Source of the DNA: Cliona cf. orientalis
Taxonomy: Eukaryota > Porifera > Demospongiae > Clionaida > Clionaidae
Assembly (NCBI GenBank): GCA_963930775.1
Contig: OZ005689.1
Span: forward strand, 27,267,798-27,331,797
Length of the DNA stretch: 64,000 nt
Direction: 5' to 3'
How positions within the stretch are numbered: position 1 is the first letter of the stretch; each line of letters starts with the position of its first letter. Below the pieces are notes generated by a model that was given only the letters and a program-made list of their open reading frames with translations, was not told where the DNA came from and did not search any database. Made by a program: the position numbers and the translations under genes. Shown here piece by piece: positions 33,861 to 46,226 of the stretch.

Positions 33861-35230
33861 GTATAGTATAATCATCTCTTTTCAGATTTGACGTCACAAA
33901 AATTAATATCATTAATATGCAACCACGAAAACCATGAAGCCATGAATGTTGTATCTGCACTATCTTATCAGTGTTTTGATAGTAACTAGCTGCAGCTGCA
34001 GCTATACAGAACGTAACTCAGTGGTTGCAAGTTAAGCCTACCTTTCAATGATATTCAGGCCCATGTACAAGGGTGGTTGTGATGTCAAATTTGGAAAGAG
34101 ATGTTTATACTACTACTGTGTGTGTTTCACACTCCATGCATGGCATGTAATGTACATACAGTAGCTAATAATAGTTATCTGACAGTAACTGGGATGCATG
34201 AGATGCATGGTCGAATGCACCCCAATTACTGTCAGATAACTATTTTGTTGGTAGTTGACCTCTGTTCATCATTGCCCTACTTTATGATGACCCAACCCCT
34301 TTCTATAGCCGGCAAATTGCCTCTAAAAAATTTGGTTGCTAGGCAACTACCAACAAGTATAATTGTATTGTATACACATGCACACATAATAAGTATCACG
34401 TATACCTGATCACTAATATTCCTTGTGTGGAAGTATTTTTTCAATTCACCATTCAATGATTCGAATGAAAAGCAGGAGTAAACCCACAGAGGACCCCAGT
34501 TGACAACATGAAATGTCAGGTCAGGTGGCGCAACAGGTGGATGTTCATTCGATTAGCAATACCTCCTGTTTGTGATGTACAAGTGCCAATAATGCACATG
34601 CAATCATGAAAACTAACAAGTTAGCTGTTCTTACCATACAACTCTTCCACTTTGCTACAAAAGTCATTAAGCAAACTGCTGGCACTATCAATATCTGCTC
34701 TGGTGAGTGGTGTTTCCAAGAGTATTCCAATGGCAGCAACAAGACAGGAATAGTGTTGGTAGTACTGAGGAGGCAATAAGCCTTGAAGGACAGGGAGAGA
34801 ATACCAGAGCAGCCAGCCTTGAAATTCAGTTCCTATAATAAGCATAAACAGTACTGCATATGCAGCGTAAATGAGATTTAGTAATAATTATGTATAAATT
34901 ATTGTATTATCGTACATTGGTCAAATTCTGTATGTTGTTAGCGAATGGTAACTTCATACTCATACATTGGATCTTAATGCAGCTAGCTATCATCATGAAT
35001 ACTGAATCACATGTGAACTAATACTCCAAAGGAGGGGAGAGCAAGACAGAGGTAATAATCACAGTCAGCTCAACAATATTAATGTGAGGAGCGGCTTACG
35101 AGGTCGAAAGAACTATGAACACCATGCATATAAATATGCGCCACAACTGGCATGCAGTGTTGCTGGGACTATCATGAAACTAGCAGTTGTGTATATAATT
35201 AAATTGGGTGCAGCTATGTATCCTCGCTCG

Positions 35231-35253
35231 TCCCCACCCCCCCCCCCCCCCCC
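35231..35253 (+). repeat. Poly-C tract
   Basis: A run of C of about 22 with one interruption, within the intron between 35312 and 34832. Confidence 0.7.
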
Positions 35254-38200
35254 AATTAAATGTTCTAACCGTAATGCCATGCATGTACAGACACACTATA
35301 CCACACTGTACCTTTCCAATGTGCACAATCATCTACTGATCGAGGTCTTCTTTTAATAACATCTGATACACAAATTTTCAATAGCCTTTCATTACATAGT
35401 AGCAGCTGGTCCTATAAAACAAGATTATATGTAGCACTCACAATCATGCCGACCTTGGCACATGCCAGTATAATGGGATATGCATTAATTGAGAACATCT
35501 CTTGATAATAATTACATGTATGGATAACTATTGGTTATAGCATTATAATTGAATTAATGTTCCTAAAGCGAACTGTTACAGTATATGTATACACAGTGTC
35601 ACAGTATATGTACACACAGTATACATCCTTATGACAGTTAGAGTCTGACAGAATGCACCAACACAGTACACATAATAAATCTGGATACATAATAATAATA
35701 ATACTTTTGCTCCAATGTAATATGGTTTGCTTCGGTGACTTAGAAAACCAAAACTCCATGAGCATCTTCACAACCCCTAACAATACACAGTGCAGATAGT
35801 CTACCACCACTCCTTTCACAAGATGAAAAGGTTGATGGAGAGCAAAAATGGGAAAACCTTTGTATCCCAACTCCTACAAAAAATTAGTATGAACGATAAT
35901 CATAAAATAGGGAAGCCGCATTTCTTCTAAAAATAATATTATGTACCACCTCTAATTAATTATAATATTGTTATACTCATAAGTGTTATTAAATAATTAG
36001 AGAAATTAATATTAATACCTTCCAATTTCCGACAATGGTTATCATACATAAAATTATTATAAGACTTTTGATATATGCACAGCTATAATTAATGTTAAAA
36101 TTAATTTTATCAAATAAGTGGGTGATAAGCCAACATGCAGTCCACTTGCAGCAGAATTCTGCAAGACTTACATGTTTTGCATTCCTGGGTGACACAATCT
36201 CATGCAGAGTCCTTAGAAGAAATAATAATATATTATTATTATGACAAAGAATTAAGGTACGTATTGCCCTTGCAAGTATTATATTTCGGAAATACTGTAG
36301 TTCCTGTTTGTGAGGCCCTCACAACAGAGCGATGGACACTGTCGAGGGATCTTACTCCACAATTGGGATTAAAGGGCCAGTAGCGATGCATGCGGGTTGA
36401 TCCTACAGTGTTATCACCACTGTCTAGACAAGTGGTACATGAGTGGGCACCGTTGAATCCCTTCATATTGCACACTGCAGCTCGAGCAGGTAGGTCAACG
36501 GTGCAAGTTAACAACATCCCTTTGCAAGTTTTAACACCATCATCTGGGGTGGATACTTCAATCCCTGCATATCAGAGGAGATACAAAACCATTCTTTCAC
36601 AAGCACTGACATTTTTATATCAATGTGTTATCATGGGCAAAATATCCCTACATATAAAAATTTAATTACTGTGTTGAAAATGTGGGATCTCAGAGGGATA
36701 ATTTGTAATCATGAATTCAAATGTTATGGGCTAATCATTTTTTTTGCTTGGAGATCCAAAGGGATGACACCCCTCTCCCCAAATCGCACGCTATAGCTAC
36801 CTTTGTATTATTCAGTAGAATAGATTTTCATCAATGCAGTAAGGTCAACCATGATATCTTCCATGTAATCGTTAATGCAGGGCAAATAAAACTTGTATGA
36901 TAACAATTAGAGCAAATGGCTAAATTTCACAGTACACGGTGTTTCCCCTCAATCAGGGTGAGCCACCCAGTTTGATAAATATCAAAGAAATGGGTGGAGT
37001 TTAAAGCCACAACTTAATTAAAAGCCCATGAATATCATTAAGCACCTGGTTTGGTTTCTGTTCTTGGGGAATCCCTGAGTACATAAAGTATGGAGATAAA
37101 ATCACGTGAATTGACATACCATCTTTGTGAAGTCTATTCAGGGAGTCAACAATAGGCTTGAGGTACGTGTGCATGTTTGGCTTATCATAACAGTACCAGA
37201 TTCCACCCTGCAACACATTCTTAACAGAAAAACTGCACAAAATATTAGGACCAATGAGTAATAATCAGTAGCAATGAAACTAGTATACATGTGTACCTTG
37301 CTGATGGTGGCAACTCATTTATAGCCAAGTAAACTGGCCATAATATATACCATTTTTTGAAGAATGGAATAATGATACCCCGTCAGTATTGAATGTAAAC
37401 GATAGGTTAGCAGGATTGGTATGCGGACACAAAAAGCCCCCTCGCTGACAATGCATGCTTGGAATACTCAGCTCCGTCATATACATGAGAGATTGTAGCA
37501 CTAGATGATGACTGTGACCTTTGTTGAAGCAAACTCCAGAAATCATGGTCTGTAATAAGAACACAGTCATGCATGCACATGGCTAATCTACAGTATAGGC
37601 TGGAGTACCATGCATTATTATCCAACCTTTAATTTTTCCTTTTAGCTGTTTCTCCACGTCTGCAGTCACAAAATGGGTAAGGTACTGCTCACCATGACAA
37701 CTGAGGACAGGATCAGTGACAGGCATGTTGCAAAAAGAGCAATATTATATGACAGCTAATTTGGATATCAGGTATCAATGACATCATCAACTTTTTCAGA
37801 GAGTAGGCTGTTTTAAGGCAGATGTTAGGCTTAGGCAACAATGCATGCACCAGTTTCAGCAGGTCATCTATGGCGGAGTTAGTCAAGCTGTACCCGGTGG
37901 AAGAGCATTTCATAACACAGGCACACACAATGTATCCATATTATACGCAAACATACATATATACATATATAACATGCAGTCAAATTCATGTGAAAGTCAA
38001 ATGATATTTAATGCCCTTTCAGGAAGTTTCGGTCAGACGTCTATTGGTGGGAATTGAATGTACTGCGCTATGTGGGAATAGCGTGTGTTTGGATGCTGCA
38101 TAGAACCTTAGGGTATGTAGCGAAAAATGGCGCTAACACTCTAGGGTTCTGTATACTATGTAGCTGAGGTGCTTTTATAAAGCTACTGTTCGCTTTGCTA

Positions 38201-39110
38201 GCGCGATAAATGTATACTACTCCCATAGAGCAATTTTGCTTCCCACCAATGGGCATGACAGGAACCTGGCCAGAACTTCCTGAAAGGATGCTGAATATTG
38301 TTAAATTTTACATCTCATTTACACGTTTACATGGAATCCATCTATATTATTGTAGTAAGCATGAACCCATAGTCACTGTACGTCCCCCTTTATCATTAAG
38401 TAAGTTACCTATCAACCACACTCATCTCATAGCCAGCAAATACTCTTTCAACATCTTGAATCTTTAATAATAATGCTAAATAATTTATACATGCAAGACA
38501 TGCACACACACACAGTGATAGACACATATCACCTGAGACTTACTTCATTGCATACTGAAATATCAAGATCATAGCCTCGATATAGACTACATTTGAGCCA
38601 TCATGAAACTGCTTAAAGAGAGATTCCTTGAATACGGAAGAAAACTCCTCGGGGCTATTTATATCATTGTCATCGCTATCATCGCTGGGAGCCTCACTCA
38701 AGTCGGTGACTTGCACGTCATCCAACATGAAGGAATTATCTGAATCCCAGGGTGTAGTGCACGCCTCTGGTACCATCACACTACTATCACTCGATTCAAA
38801 ATCATTATCCTGACCACTGTAGAGTCATCCGGCTACTCAACTGACATGTCTGATCGTGATGAGCATGTTGACGCTGGCCGCTGTTGAACTGACTCGCTCC
38901 CTGGCTCGCCGCTGGAGCGGTATGAACTTGAGCCCTCATAACCATCGAGGGGGCCTTCGGGATCGCTATCAAGGTACACTTCTGAGTCATAGTCAGCCAT
39001 TGCAAAGATTTGGCTTGGGGAAATCCCATACTATTAAAATTTAATTAATGTTTATGTACGGTCACATGCGCACGTGCACATCAGCTGACTATGCAAGGGA
39101 GCGCGCCATA

Positions 39111-39710
39111 ATTACCCCGCGCGCATGCGCAAGGGGGTAAAGTAATCGGTCGTGTCGTCGTTGTCGTTGTTGTAGTTGTTGTTGTTGTTAGCAGAAAAAT
39201 CGCCATATCTCGAGGTCTAGTCACCTGAGCGACTAGTAAGCACAATGAATCAGTCGCATTTGGGGCTTCAGTGTGCTTTGAATCGAGGGATAATGTCCAC
39301 GAGCGTCACAAATGGTGCCTTTTTGTTAGCCTTCGTAACCACGCCTATCGACAGTGCCCACTCAATGCATTATGCATGCAGGCCTTGTGCTTTCTGCTCA
39401 TGCGCATAACTTATGGAAGGTGAAGGTCGTCGATAATGCTAGCGGCATACGTTTGGCTGGTAAGCTATCCGCAGACTGGAATGCAAAGCCCCATCGAATT
39501 AGAATGTAAGATACCTATATGTACCTAGGCTAGATCTGGTGCAGAGAGAGAGTCAGTGGTGTTTTTGCTGATATCACCAAGAGCCCTATATTATACAACC
39601 AAGAGCTTATGGGGGTCTTGATACAACCAAGCAGCAACAAAAGCAGCTCTATAGGTTGCGCAATGTGCGCGCGGGGTATGTGCTCTATAGAGCTCTAGTT
39701 TCCTCCTGTT
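39111..39710 (+). repeat. Dispersed repeat, copy 1
   Basis: It starts ATTACCCCGCGCGCATGCGC and ends GTGCTCTATAGAGCTCTAGT. An internal inverted pair (CCCCGCGCGCAT and ATGTGCGCGCGGGG) lies near the two ends. It has a GTTGTTGTTGTTGTTAG run near 39178. Copy 2 is at 44072-44700, in the same orientation and colinear. Confidence 0.75.
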
Positions 39711-39726
39711 GTGCTTTTTTGAAATA

Positions 39727-40260
39727 ATGGAGTCTGCTCTAGATCTTAAAACGAAGAGTCCACGCAGGAAGAGGGCCAGGAGGGCTGCCGCTTGCAATAA
39801 CAATGTTGCTAAAAGGCTAGCTAGTAAGTTCACATCATAGTAATGCCTCTAGATCTATACTTTTAAACACGCACACACACACACATGTGAATGGCTGAAG
39901 ATAAAAAGTGGCCATTAGGTTTCTCGAAGGTGGAACGGTTCATTCATTTCCATGGAGTGAATTATTGACTTTAGATGAAGTTCCTTTTGAGTCCTTGGAA
40001 GCAGTATTGGAGAGTGTTAAAATTTGGCACCTTGGTGGGACGAAAGCACGTTTACGATCAAACATGCTGAGGCAGTTGTTGTGAGCAAAGGTTTGTTAAA
40101 GTGACAAAAGTAGTTTGGTATGGTATTATGCTTGACGGTATGAAACTATGCAGGAAACAAGAAGTCACCCACAAAAGGGGGGAGGAAGTCTAGTCCAGTG
40201 AAAGGAAAGCGCAAGTCAATTTCCACGAAGAGAACACCTACCAAAAAGGACTCAAAAAAG
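39727..40260 (+). CDS. Putative spliced gene start, basic protein (low confidence)
   Basis: Exon 1 (39727-39823) starts at ATG and encodes a basic stretch (MESALDLKTKSPRRKRARRA) ending at a strong GTAAGT donor. Exon 2 (39975-40080) encodes VPFESLEAVLESVKIWHLGG then TKARLRSNMLRQLL, somewhat SAP-like. Exon 3 (40154-40260) is Lys-rich (KKSPTKGGRKSSPVKGKRKS). The exon 2 to exon 3 phase does not fit with the donors I considered, and nothing follows 40260. I do not recognise the protein. It could be a host gene start or the N-terminus of a transposon protein, and the exon calls are uncertain. Confidence 0.3.
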
Positions 40261-40576
40261 GTACTCCACCTGGGTACTTACCTAGGACATACACTGTAGG
40301 ACTATTGTGCTGACTTAGCTCACATGTGTGCACGTGATAATATTTCTGACACCCTGGTTTGACCATTCTGTATAGGTCTCTGTGGCCCACTGTAGATCCC
40401 TCTGTATACATGTAGGGTCACAAGGTTAATGATTGTTCATCGTACCTGTCAAGTACTACAGAAAGTGTGCATAAGTGCAACACCATTAGTTTTGCTAGCC
40501 ACTATGGGATTTGGCAGGGTAGTGATTAGTACAGTTGGGTTGGTATTACTCTAGTGGGGTTAAGGTACCATTTAAT

Positions 40577-42289
40577 TGCGTGGGTGGATATATCCCCAAA
40601 TTGCCCCAGAAGCGCTGATTTTAACCGCTTACCCTTTGCTGAGCATTTTTAGCGTTGTAGGAGACATGAATGACTCCGTTTGGTATCCGCTGTCGGTCGT
40701 CAATTTTAAGGTCAAAGGTCGTGCTTTCAGCCCCACCCCTTCCAAATGCACATGCATCAGCCCCTCCCCTGTCCAACTGCGCACGCGCATATCTGCATCA
40801 GCCCCTCCCCTGTCAAACTGCGCGTGCGCATATCGGCCATCGTGCCACGTGAACTTTCGTCTGGGGACCGGGACGAGACTACGTGAACTTCGTCTGCGCA
40901 CTGCACTGTGACTACCGAGATTATAGGTAAGTTTTGTGTGTGTATCTGTGTCTGTCGTGTGTGACACGATTCGATTCTCATAGTTGTGAGATGATCCCTA
41001 TTTGTGTGAGCATAATATAATAATATGGCGTACTGATAGTTTTCTAGCCTTTCCTGACTATGGAACTGTATGATGCATGTCGCCTGATTTTACTGGGCTT
41101 GGAACGCTAGGTTTGTATTGTTATGACTGGGGGAGGAGGAAGGCTCTGGTGTTATGCCTATGTATACGAGACTAGTACCTGCTGCAGCCAGGAGTGGAGC
41201 TCAATCAGATTGCTCCACGTCATCACCAATTTTTACAGGGCTTGCTAGGCTACTAGACTACATCTCACGAGTGAGGTTTTGCCCACAGGCATAGCAGCTA
41301 AGCACTTGTACAACTCCAGTATGGGCACAACACCAGATCCTTCCTCCTCCTCCTGATATGTTACAAACGGAACGGAAGTTTTCCCAAAGTACCTGATTGC
41401 ATATTCTCGTACCCATACGCAGATCGGAAAAAAGAGTGTGGTGAAAATTTTTTTCAACTTTGGTTCCAGATGTACACGACGTAATATTATGACACGCAAA
41501 CAAATACAGTGGAAACCCTCTAAAGCGGACACCATTGGGACCAAAATTTTAGTCTGCTATAGCGAAGTGTCCTTAGCTCAGGGGTAGTGGTTGACCATGC
41601 CCCTCCTACAATCGAGGCCAGCTATGATAAAGCATCACTGCGGGACCAAAATAAGTGTCCGTTATACGGAATAGCGTGGTGTCCGCTGTTGAGGGGGGTT
41701 GAATGTATTGAAGTCTATGGAAAGACAATCCGGACATTCAGAATTTTCTGTTATATCGCAGGTGTCCGCCGTTGAGGAGTGTCCATCATGCAGGGTTCCA
41801 CTGTATTATCAGTGATAGCGTTATCACGATGTTTTGCTTATATGCACAATTCACGCAGCCTTACACCCAACCGACGCCTTGAAAGCACAATCTTGGCAAA
41901 TTATGGAGTCCGAGTGTCTCAGTGCCTGATTCTCAACCAGACGATCAAATGGCAGCTGTATAAATGAGATTTTCCTGTCCCAGTAGGTAGGCATGGATCA
42001 TCCACATCCTCGCCAGCTACATTTGAGCTTATCGCCCTCGTCTGAACTTTACGGACACTATTCTGAAAGGACGGAATGAGATATTGCCAGAACCGTGCGC
42101 ATTTCACCATACTTTTATTTTCTGCATGCAACATAGAGGCTGTGCACAAGACTACTGATTACGGGGATAGTAGTCTCAATGTGGCTTGTACTCGCACCAT
42201 GCATTGTAGCGAGATCAAAATTGCCATCACAGATTGATGTACAGTGCTAACTCAAACAGCAACAATTGAAAAAAGGCTGTGTCTACCGT
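40577..42289 (+). repeat. Duplicated segment, copy A
   Basis: From GCGTGGGTGGATATATCCCC to about CTGTGTCTACCG. Copy C (58255-59312) shares the first 1 kb and copy B (45396-47617) shares the part from 41361 on. Contains a TA-flanked MITE (41507-41803) and a minus-strand open segment near 41245-41544 (REYAIRYFGKTSVPFVTYQE) that is conserved in copy C but not obviously coding. A 41-bp internal tandem duplication (ATCAGCCCCTCCCCTGT) is private to this copy. Confidence 0.75.
41507..41803. mobile_element. MITE with CAGTGGAAACCCTCTAAAGC ends
   Basis: Starts CAGTGGAAACCCTCT and ends CAGGGTTCCACTG, with TA on both sides. About 297 bp. The matching element in copy B has grown to about 1.6 kb through two nested insertions. 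Confidence 0.8.
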
Positions 42290-42723
42290 ACCGGCACCGG
42301 TACTGAAAATTTAGCGCTTCGAGTACCGGCAAACTAGCCCGCCAAAAAACTTAGAAAATTTTTCAAAAGTGGAATAAAAAAAAAAACTAAAGATCAAGCG
42401 GGATTTGAACCCACGCCCACTGCTCCACCAGCCCTAGCCCTAGTCCGCTCTGCCAACCCAGCTCGCTGCTGCTGGATGTCGTTTTTTGCCACCTTTATAC
42501 ACATTGTCACTATAATACTAACCCTTTGTCAACAACCATAGCCTTAACCCATAACCTCTCATCACTAACCGATTAGCGAAACCCAACCCCCCCCCCCCCC
42601 CACTACTAGCCTCACTAGCCGTCTATCACTCAGTATTAGTGGCTATTAGCTATAGCTAATATTAGAGCTGCCGGTACTCCAAGCACTAAATCTTGGGTAC
42701 CGGTGCCAGTACAGTAGACACAG
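42277..42723. mobile_element. Palindrome-ended element carrying a tRNA-like sequence
   Basis: The left arm CTGTGTCTACCGTACCGGCA and the mirrored right arm (two mismatches over about 26 bp) enclose 450 bp. Copy B of the duplicated segment lacks the element beyond the first 13 bases. The interior holds a minus-strand tRNA-like unit (42398-42478), a run of T before it on that strand and a poly-C tract near 42586. Confidence 0.6.
42398..42478 (-). ncRNA. tRNA-like sequence / pol III promoter remnant
   Basis: Minus strand: an A-box-like GGGTTGGCAGAGCGG and a B box GGTTCAAATCC within GGGTTCAAATCCCGC, about 45 bp apart, followed by TTTTTTTTTTT. A complete cloverleaf with a clear anticodon could not be drawn by eye. 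It is probably a tRNA-derived head of a SINE or a tRNA pseudogene. Confidence 0.45.
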
Positions 42724-43290
42724 TGTTGAAAAAAGTCTCTGTAGAACTAAAACTAGGCTATAACTAGCCATACATTGTGCCCGTATATGAACAAGAACTG
42801 ATGACAATGTACCTGACAATACCTACTGTTTGCGCTTGACAATGTGATGAACATTGTTTACGCTTTGCCCAACTGAGTAAATTATGTGCTCAACAAGGGA
42901 GTCGCTGCCATACACCCCCGGAGCAGCTAGATCTCTTCATCATGCAGACAAGCTAGCTAGCATTGGTCTATACCTTGAGCTACAAACTCGAGTGCTCTAT
43001 TGTTTTACACAGCAAACGTTTCTGCTACTTGCTAGTTACATGTAGTTGGCAAGGCTATGGGGAATTATACGTACAGCACCACTTACCCGCAGAGCCTATA
43101 CACACTTGTAGCCCAGAAGTGAACGGCTGACTGGATTATGAATAGCAATGAGCTTCCTTTGAACCAGCAACTTTAATCTTAGTCTCAGAGCTGTGCAACA
43201 TCATTCATTCCATGATGACACTCCTGCATATTGTGGCGGATGCCCCTGCTTTGCCCATTGCATCAGTGAAATTTGTCTATAATCAGATCT
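42724..43290. other. Unannotated region
   Basis: No gene or repeat end recognised. Confidence 0.35.
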
Positions 43291-43454
43291 GCTGACATGG
43301 CCTGATAATATTGCCTAATACCAGCATGAAGCCTTTCAAGTCAAAGGCAGGAATAATCTTGCTCACCATATAGGTACCTAAGCTGACAGGGCCTAATAAT
43401 ATTGCCTAATACCAGCATGAAGCCTTTCAAGTCAAGGGCAAGAAAAATCTTGCT
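43291..43454 (+). repeat. Tandem duplication, 91-bp period
   Basis: CCTGATAATATTGCCTAATA-type sequence through CAGCATGAAGCCTTTCAAGT occurs at 43291-43362 and 43382-43454 with a few differences. The following GCAATGTTTTCCGCCCA word recurs near 58050. Confidence 0.75.
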
Positions 43455-44071
43455 ACCACACATTTGCAATGTTTTCCGCCCATGTGCTACTTGAGAGGCG
43501 GGGTCACGCATAATCTTGCCCATTCCCAGTGCACTACGAAACAACTTGAGCTTTATAGAGCACATACCCCTTCGCACATTGTATCTGCATCCACATCTGA
43601 AATGAGAGCTGCAGCAGTAGTGGGCGTACATGTACGTATGTGACGTATACACATGGCCTGCAGTGAATGGATCGAGTCGATAGGTGTCGCCAACAAAGAC
43701 GCAGTGTTTACGATGCTCGTGGGCCTTGCCAAACCATTTGAAGCATAATGAAGACAAATTTTGGACGACTTGTATGGATTTGTCATATTTACTAGTCGCT
43801 CAGATGCCTAGATGTCCAAATCTGGCGATTTTGTGGTGACAGGCAGACAGACAGACAAAACCAATTACTTTATCCCTTGTGCATGTGAGATGGTAATGTG
43901 TTCCTGGTGTTGTTCACTAGCTCAGCATGTGTATGGGGCTATATTAGTGTCATAATTATGGAGGGTGTAGTCATTTTGTGAGAAGGGTATCCATCTTATT
44001 TGGGGGTGGTCATTTAGAGGTCTGCAGAGCAATACTGGGTTACTATCAAATGTGGGTGTATCCATAATATT
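43455..44071. other. Unannotated region
   Basis: Contains GACAGACAGACAGACAAAA near 43843 and open frames with no recognisable domain. Confidence 0.3.
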
Positions 44072-44700
44072 ATTACCCCGCACGCATGCGCAAGGGGTAA
44101 AGTAATCGGTTGTATCGTCGTCGTTGTTAGCACAAAAATCGCCATATCTCGAGATATAGGTGTCTATGCGACTCGTAATCATGAAGAATGAATCGAATTC
44201 GGCGAAAAAATGGCTTCAGTGTGCATCAAATCGAGGGATACGGTCCACGAGCGTCACAAATAGTGCCTTTTTGTTTGCCACCGTAGCCACGCCTATCGAC
44301 AGTGCCCATCAATGCATATGCATACCAATTGTGCTGCTCATGCGCACAACTAAGTGGCCAAGCGTGTGACTGGTAAAGGTCGTTGATATTCTAAATAATG
44401 CTGGTGATGTCCGAGTGACTGCCCTATGGAACCAATCATAATCATAATGTAAGTGATTGTAAGATGTAAGCCATTCTACTATTGCTACAACAAATATAGA
44501 TAGAAATTCATATGTTCCTAGTCTGGGCTAGGTCCTGGTGCAGAGAGCACTTTCTCAAGTGTCACCGGAACCCCCAGTAGCTACAACTAAGCAGCATTCC
44601 TATTATTTCTCTGAAATTCACAAATTATAGCCATGCAACGAAAGTAAATCTATAGATTGCACAATGTGCGCGCGGGGTATGTGCTCTATAGAGCTCTAGT
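44072..44700 (+). repeat. Dispersed repeat, copy 2
   Basis: Colinear with 39111-39710: same start (ATTACCCCGC), same AAAAATCGCCATATCTCGAG word near 44136 and same end (ATAGAGCTCTAGT). Confidence 0.75.
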
Positions 44701-45395
44701 TGCTACAATTTTCTGAAACTCAAGGTACATGTACAGGTGTATGGTCTGTTACGTGTTGTGCTGATTTCTACAGAGATTTGTGTTGGAAATTTCAACAGTT
44801 CATCCAAGTTTTGTTATTAACGCTCGGCGCATGCGCACGAGGGTTACAGTAGTCTGTTTGTCTGTTTGTTTGTCTGTCTGTCTGTTACTGCTCTACTGCC
44901 TGCATAGGACATTTATGCAACAAAATGAACGTACCAGCCAACTTTGCACCAAACTCCAAACGTTTTCAACTGAGGGATTTCGCTAAAAAGCTTTCTCTCA
45001 TGAGTTATAGCTTATTCTTTGTCTTTAGCATAGCGAGGTCAGCCATTTTTCAGTTCCCAGTATAGTAAACTATGGTTAAATCCCCTCCGTATACTACTTG
45101 TGGTAATGCCTATAACCATATATGGCTACAGGATACAGTTCATAGGCTATATATATATATAGCTAGTATTGATATTGAGCATCTCAGGAATGCAATCTGT
45201 AGTTGCCACGTGGCAGTGAATGTCTAATAAAAGCCCACTGTCATAGCTTTTCCTGAAGTTTGAGGCTAGATCATAGCTATGGTCTCATCTTAGAATTGAG
45301 TAAGTTGCATTCATGTACTCACTATCCTGTCATAGCCTTGTAGTGCATGAGGCCAAGCTTGCATGCATATGGTTGTATCTTGATGACAGTATCAT
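44701..45395. repeat. GCGCATGCGC / TTTGTCTGTCTGTCTG repeat and flanking DNA
   Basis: CTCGGCGCATGCGCACGAGG near 44822 and the TTTGTCTG run near 44860 match the repeat at 8281-8400. The rest is unannotated, with a TATATATATA run near 45150. Confidence 0.55.
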
Positions 45396-45607
45396 TGTTA
45401 CGAACGGAACGGAAGTTTTCCCAAAGTACCTGATTGCATATTCTCGTACCCATATGCAGATCGGAAAAAGAGTGTGGTGAAATGTTTATTCAACTTTGGT
45501 TCCAGATGTACACGACATAATATTATTATGACACGCAAACAAATACAATGGAAACCCTCTAAAGCGGACACCATTGGGACCAAAATTTTAGTCCGCTATA
45601 GCGAGGT

Positions 45608-46226
45608 TAGCTTCGTACCCAGGCCCTTTGAGGAGGAGGAGAAAGGGCCTGGTACGCACTGTGTGCGCATGCGTTATTTTCCCAGTAAAAGCTGGGAATT
45701 CGTATTTTTGTCCGCTTATCTGTCCGTAAACGTGAACCTTGACCTCAGGTATATGCCCAAAAATCATTTTTGCTGGTAGCGTTTCGGGCTCAAGACGCCT
45801 GCTGTGACCAATTTCGCTATCACAAGCGAGCAATATCGACAGAAGAATAATAAAGAAGCTACGAGAAGGACATCGACTCACGTTTAGTCGACTTTTTGGA
45901 AGTATCGACACCGAGGCAGTTGTCCAACGGCAGCGAAAGGACTTTGTCAGATCTCTGAAGCTTAAAAAGGTTTGTTTAAAGTCAAGTGAGAGCGAAGAAA
46001 GTCTTCCGTACGATATTCTTTAGAAATATCCAGTCTGTAGGCTTCACCGACTTCGGACGCCATAGGATGCTTCGAGTATATGTTGTCCGTACACATCCGA
46101 CCGCGTGGTAGTGGCAATATCCAGAGAATTATACTAGAAAATGCTCCGTAAACTTTGCGCATGCGCGTACAGTGTATACCAGGCCCTTTCTCCTCCTCCT
46201 CCTCAAAGGGCCTGGGTACGAGGCTA
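45608..46226. mobile_element. MULE-like MITE with 9-bp target duplication
   Basis: Terminal repeats start TAGCTTCGTACCCAGGCCCT and end with the complement (GGGTACGAGGCTA), about 60 bp, each containing its own hairpin (CCAGGCCCTTT ... AAAGGGCCTGG). TAGCGAGGT occurs at 45599-45607 and 46227-46235, and copy A has the empty site. A 9-bp duplication and long ends fit Mutator-type elements. Interior without a convincing gene. A single arm of the family is near 55829. Confidence 0.8.

Larger units (their letters stand above)
31809..39000 (-). pseudogene. tnp2-like (CACTA/EnSpm-type) transposase gene, about 13 exons, disrupted
   Basis: Proposed exons, 5' to 3': 39000-38544, 37887-37627, 37549-37297, 37232-37120, 36564-36261, 36211-36172, 35873-35705, 35411-35312, 34832-34635, 34565-34406, 33466-33384 and 32586-31809. 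Most junctions have GT..AG and matching phase. Landmarks are an acidic N-terminus (MADYDSEVYLDSDPEG), a CxxC region (CSFCNMPVTDP), FTFNTDGVSLFHSS, GGIWYCYDKPNMHTYLKP, DLPARAAVCNMKGFNG, VDYLHCVLLGVVKML, GWLLWYSLPVLQGLLPPQYY, WGPLWVYSCFSFESLNG and a C-terminus ending near DEYSTLV. This order is that of tnp2/Transposase_21 proteins. Breaks: frame changes in exons 1, 3, 7 and 10, a stop plus frame change in the last exon, and a hAT MITE in the last exon. A 682-bp element lies in the last intron. No CACTA termini were seen. Confidence 0.75.

Noticed and set aside
39111-39680. A TA-flanked TIR element ending at the GCGGGG tract
   Set aside because: The two copies remain identical beyond that point to about 39710 and 44700, so that is not the true end.
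42398-42478. Functional tRNA gene
   Set aside because: No complete cloverleaf with a clear anticodon could be drawn, and it is enclosed by a palindromic element.
43341-43757. 138-codon open frame on the minus strand
   Set aside because: It covers a tandem duplication and repeat-like DNA, with no recognisable motif.
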